Of a stretch of DNA of 7,645 bases, positions 6,049 through 7,645 are shown in pieces. Position 1 is the stretch's first letter. Each line of letters opens with the position of its first letter. The position numbers and the translations under genes are program-made. Below the pieces are notes generated by a model. That model was not told where the DNA came from. It ran no database searches and saw nothing but the letters and a program-made list of their open reading frames with translations. This DNA comes from SFTH01 sp963643985 (GTDB lineage Bacteria; Bacillota; Clostridia; Christensenellales; Aristaeellaceae). Location of the stretch: the NCBI GenBank assembly GCA_963643985.1, contig CAVINP010000092.1:1-7645 (forward strand), in the 5' to 3' direction.

Positions 6049-7362
6049 TCAGCCGTTTTTGATCAGCTCGGCCAGCTCTTCAATGCGCTTTTTGAAGGCA
6101 AAATTGCTCTGCATTTCGCTTGCAATCTTGTCGCAACCGTGCATTACGGTGGTGTGATCGCGGTCTCCGAAGGCCTTGCCGATGTTGGTTGTGGATAACT
6201 GTGTCATGTCTCTGCACAGGTACATGGCAATCTGCCGCGGCAGCGCGATCTCGCGGCTGCGCTTTTTGGAGGTGATGTCCTCCGCTTCCACGCCGTACTG
6301 CTTGGCGATTTCCTCTATGATCAGCTCCGGCGTGACGCGCCGCGCCTCCTGCGTGGCCATCAGCTGGGACAGCGATTCGCGGGCAAAGTCCACCGTGATG
6401 GGCGCGCCCGTCAGCTGGCACTGCGCCGAAAGCCGGGTCAGCGTGCCTTCCAGCTCTCGTATGTTGCTCTGCACGCGCTCGGCAATGAAGTCAATCACGT
6501 CGTAGGGCACGTGTATGCCCTCCTCGTCGGCCTTCTTGCGCAGTATCGCCACGCGCGTCTCGTAGTCCGGGCGCTGTATGTCCACGATCAGCCCCCACTC
6601 GAAGCGCGAGCGCAGGCGTTCCTCCAGCGTGGGGATGTCCTTGGGCGGGCGATCCGAGGATATGATGATCTGCTTGCCGTTGTTGTGCAGGTCATTGAAG
6701 GTGTGAAAGAATTCCTCCTGCGTGGACTTCGTCTTGGACAGAAACTGTATATCGTCCACCATCAGCACGTCCACATTGCGCATGCGCCGCCGCAGCTCCG
6801 ATGTGTCCTTTTTCTTGACGATGGCGTCAATCAGCTCGTTGGTGAAGCTCTCGGAGGTCGTCAGCAGCACGTTTTTGCTCGGATCGTCCTCCATGATGTA
6901 GTTGCCGATGGCGTTCATCAGGTGCGTCTTGCCAAGCCCCACAGAGCCGTAGATGAAGAGCGGATTGTAGGCGTCGCTGGGCTGTTCCGCCACCGCCAGA
7001 GAGGCCTGATAGGCAAAGGAATTGCTGGGGCCCACGACAAAGTTGTCAAAGGTGTACTTCGGGTTCAGCGTCGTGCGCGTCAGATTGCCCTGCTGCGCCG
7101 ACATTTCCTCCGGCGTGAAGAATTCCAGCTCATAGCTGCGGCCAAAAGACATGCGCAGGGCATTGTAAAGCTCCGTGTAGTAGCGCTGACAGAGCATGTT
7201 TTTGACCATCGTGTTGGGGACGGATATGCGCAGTGACTCCGCTGTCACCACGATCAGCTCCAGCGGCTTGATCCACGTCATGTAGGATACGCGCTGCATG
7301 CTCGTCTCCAGAGAAGAAATGGCATTGTCCCAGGCCTTTTTTTGTTCGGGCGAGTAGTTCAT
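6049..7362 (-). CDS. dnaA: Chromosomal replication initiator protein DnaA
   Basis: DnaA binds DnaA boxes, oligomerises with ATP and opens the origin; it also regulates transcription. The 437 residues comprise domain I (about 1-82, including W30 in MTWIKPLE), a very short domain II linker (about 83-101), the AAA+ domain III (about 102-335) and DNA-binding domain IV (about 340-437). Domain III shows Walker A GSVGLGKTH (139-147), Walker B VLMVDDIQF (199-207), sensor 1 near IISSDRP (233-239), arginines 251/253 in EERLRSRFEWG, and sensor 2 NIRELEGTL (300-308). Domain IV has the ITSKKRSREIALPRQIAMYL region (363-382) and signature DRDHTTVMHGC (400-410). Residues 389-392, LSTT, replace the usual LSLP-like sequence. 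GGAGG (7367-7371) precedes the ATG by four bases. A perfect DnaA box lies inside the gene at 6190-6198. Expression is probably autoregulated through boxes at 7463-7515. Confidence 0.98.
   Translation of the reverse strand: MNYSPEQKKAWDNAISSLETSMQRVSYMTWIKPLELIVVTAESLRISVPNTMVKNMLCQRYYTELYNALRMSFGRSYELEFFTPEEMSAQQGNLTRTTLNPKYTFDNFVVGPSNSFAYQASLAVAEQPSDAYNPLFIYGSVGLGKTHLMNAIGNYIMEDDPSKNVLLTTSESFTNELIDAIVKKKDTSELRRRMRNVDVLMVDDIQFLSKTKSTQEEFFHTFNDLHNNGKQIIISSDRPPKDIPTLEERLRSRFEWGLIVDIQRPDYETRVAILRKKADEEGIHVPYDVIDFIAERVQSNIRELEGTLTRLSAQCQLTGAPITVDFARESLSQLMATQEARRVTPELIIEEIAKQYGVEAEDITSKKRSREIALPRQIAMYLCRDMTQLSTTNIGKAFGDRDHTTVMHGCDKIASEMQSNFAFKKRIEELAELIKNG
6190..6198 (-). promoter_or_regulatory. 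Perfect DnaA box inside dnaA
   Basis: TTATCCACA on the minus strand, in the reading frame as TTA-TCC-ACA, encodes Leu389-Ser390-Thr391 of DnaA domain IV. TTA is an unusual leucine codon for this GC-rich coding sequence. The box lies about 240 bp from the unwinding element and could extend the origin into dnaA or be fortuitous. Confidence 0.6.
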
Positions 7363-7383
7363 AAAGCCTCCGTTGTGTCACTT

Positions 7384-7401
7384 AGTGGATAGCGGTCAGT
7401 G
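7384..7401 (+). repeat. Partial copy of the spacer repeat
   Basis: AGTGGATAG (7384-7392) matches 2392-2400 in inverted orientation and is followed by CGGTCAGTG (7393-7401), close to the GGTCAGTG units of copies A and B. It lies between dnaA and its upstream DnaA boxes. It is short and degenerate, so common ancestry with A and B is an inference. Confidence 0.4.
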
Positions 7402-7408
7402 GGATGGT

Positions 7409-7455
7409 GCAGTAATTCGCAAGGTAATCACCGGCAGCTGAAAATAGACCACATC
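7409..7455 (+). repeat. Leader segment similar to 276-329
   Basis: It shares GCAGTAATTC (7409-7418), CCGGCA-n-CTGA (7431-7441) and ACCACATC (7448-7455) with the peptidase leader, in the same order and strand. Here it sits within the predicted dnaA 5' leader, antisense to dnaA, next to the first DnaA box. Confidence 0.5.
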
Positions 7456-7462
7456 TCCGATT

Positions 7463-7515
7463 TTATCCACATTTACGTCACAATGTGTGGATAAAACCCC
7501 TGATTTTGTGGATAA
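7463..7515. promoter_or_regulatory. Upstream oriC DnaA boxes
   Basis: Three perfect boxes: TTATCCACA at 7463-7471 on the plus strand, and TGTGGATAA at 7486-7494 and 7507-7515. The last two share orientation and are 21 bp apart, two helical turns. The first two form an 11-bp inverted repeat (7461-7471 with 7486-7496). Together with the dnaA-dnaN spacer they give the bipartite origin known from Bacillota. All three lie downstream of the predicted dnaA start site. Confidence 0.9.
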
Positions 7516-7645
7516 CACGGCCTATTGTAGCAGATTTTGGGCATGAGTTCAAGATCAGAACAGGAAGTTCGCAGAATTGTAATATCTTCTTTAGAGCGTG
7601 TTTCTAAATTCGCCACGATGCATTTTCGGCGTCTTTGCCTGCATT
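7516..7645. other. Right end, no gene recognised
   Basis: Apart from the dnaA promoter, I see no gene here. The expected divergent neighbour rpmH is not recognisable on either strand. TTTAGA (7590-7595) and TCTAAA (7603-7608) form a small inverted repeat with a 7-nt spacer; the sequence from there to the window end could be the edge of a repeat or mobile element, but nothing in the window proves it. Confidence 0.35.
7524..7552 (-). promoter_or_regulatory. dnaA promoter (sigma-A type)
   Basis: On the minus strand, TTGAAC (-35, 7547-7552) and TACAAT (-10, 7524-7529) are separated by 17 bp; each matches the consensus at five or four of six positions or better. Transcription would start near 7517, giving a leader of about 155 nt. 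The DnaA box at 7507-7515 would cover roughly +3 to +11, a position suited to repression by DnaA. Confidence 0.75.

Noticed and set aside
6511..7236. 241-residue plus-strand reading frame
   Set aside because: It is antisense to the conserved AAA+ region of dnaA and has no ribosome-binding site or recognisable domain.

Overview
The window looks like the replication-origin region of a GC-rich Bacillota, probably a clostridial lineage. This rests on the dnaA-dnaN pair, consensus DnaA boxes on both sides of dnaA, and a Bacillus-type unwinding element (two tandem DnaA boxes, a short GC cluster, then DnaA-trios) just before dnaN. I cannot name genus or species from sequence alone; coding GC is high, roughly 60% by eye.

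Layout from left to right. Positions 1-340 carry no credible gene: a hairpin-dense non-coding element (about 6-234), then the leader of a plus-strand M24-family Xaa-Pro peptidase gene (341-1408). That gene ends at a perfect 19-bp hairpin shared with the convergent minus-strand unit. The minus strand then holds, in transcription order from the right, dnaA (6049-7362), dnaN (4764-5876), mnmE (3427-4764), cysK (2409-3335) and cysE (1497-2330). All five run away from the origin and so lie on the leading strand; only the peptidase opposes this. The right end (7363-7645) holds the dnaA promoter, three perfect DnaA boxes and no recognisable gene.

How it works together. DnaA probably binds the upstream boxes, which also lie at or just after the predicted dnaA start site and so can autoregulate it, and the downstream boxes that load it onto the trio strand. 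DnaN is the sliding clamp. MnmE starts within the dnaN stop codon and is probably translationally coupled to it. CysE and CysK carry out the two steps from serine to cysteine. The usual Bacillota followers of dnaN (yaaA, recF, gyrB, gyrA) are absent, and mnmE sits on the other side of dnaA from its common rnpA-yidC-mnmE-mnmG context.

The genes themselves are ordinary. The points worth a second look are in the spacers: a textbook DnaA-trio element, a perfect DnaA box inside dnaA that encodes altered residues of the DNA-binding domain, a family of short palindromic repeats filling the spacers around cysK, two related leader segments more than 7 kb apart, and the hairpin-dense element at the left. 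I do not see a new defence or mobile system here.
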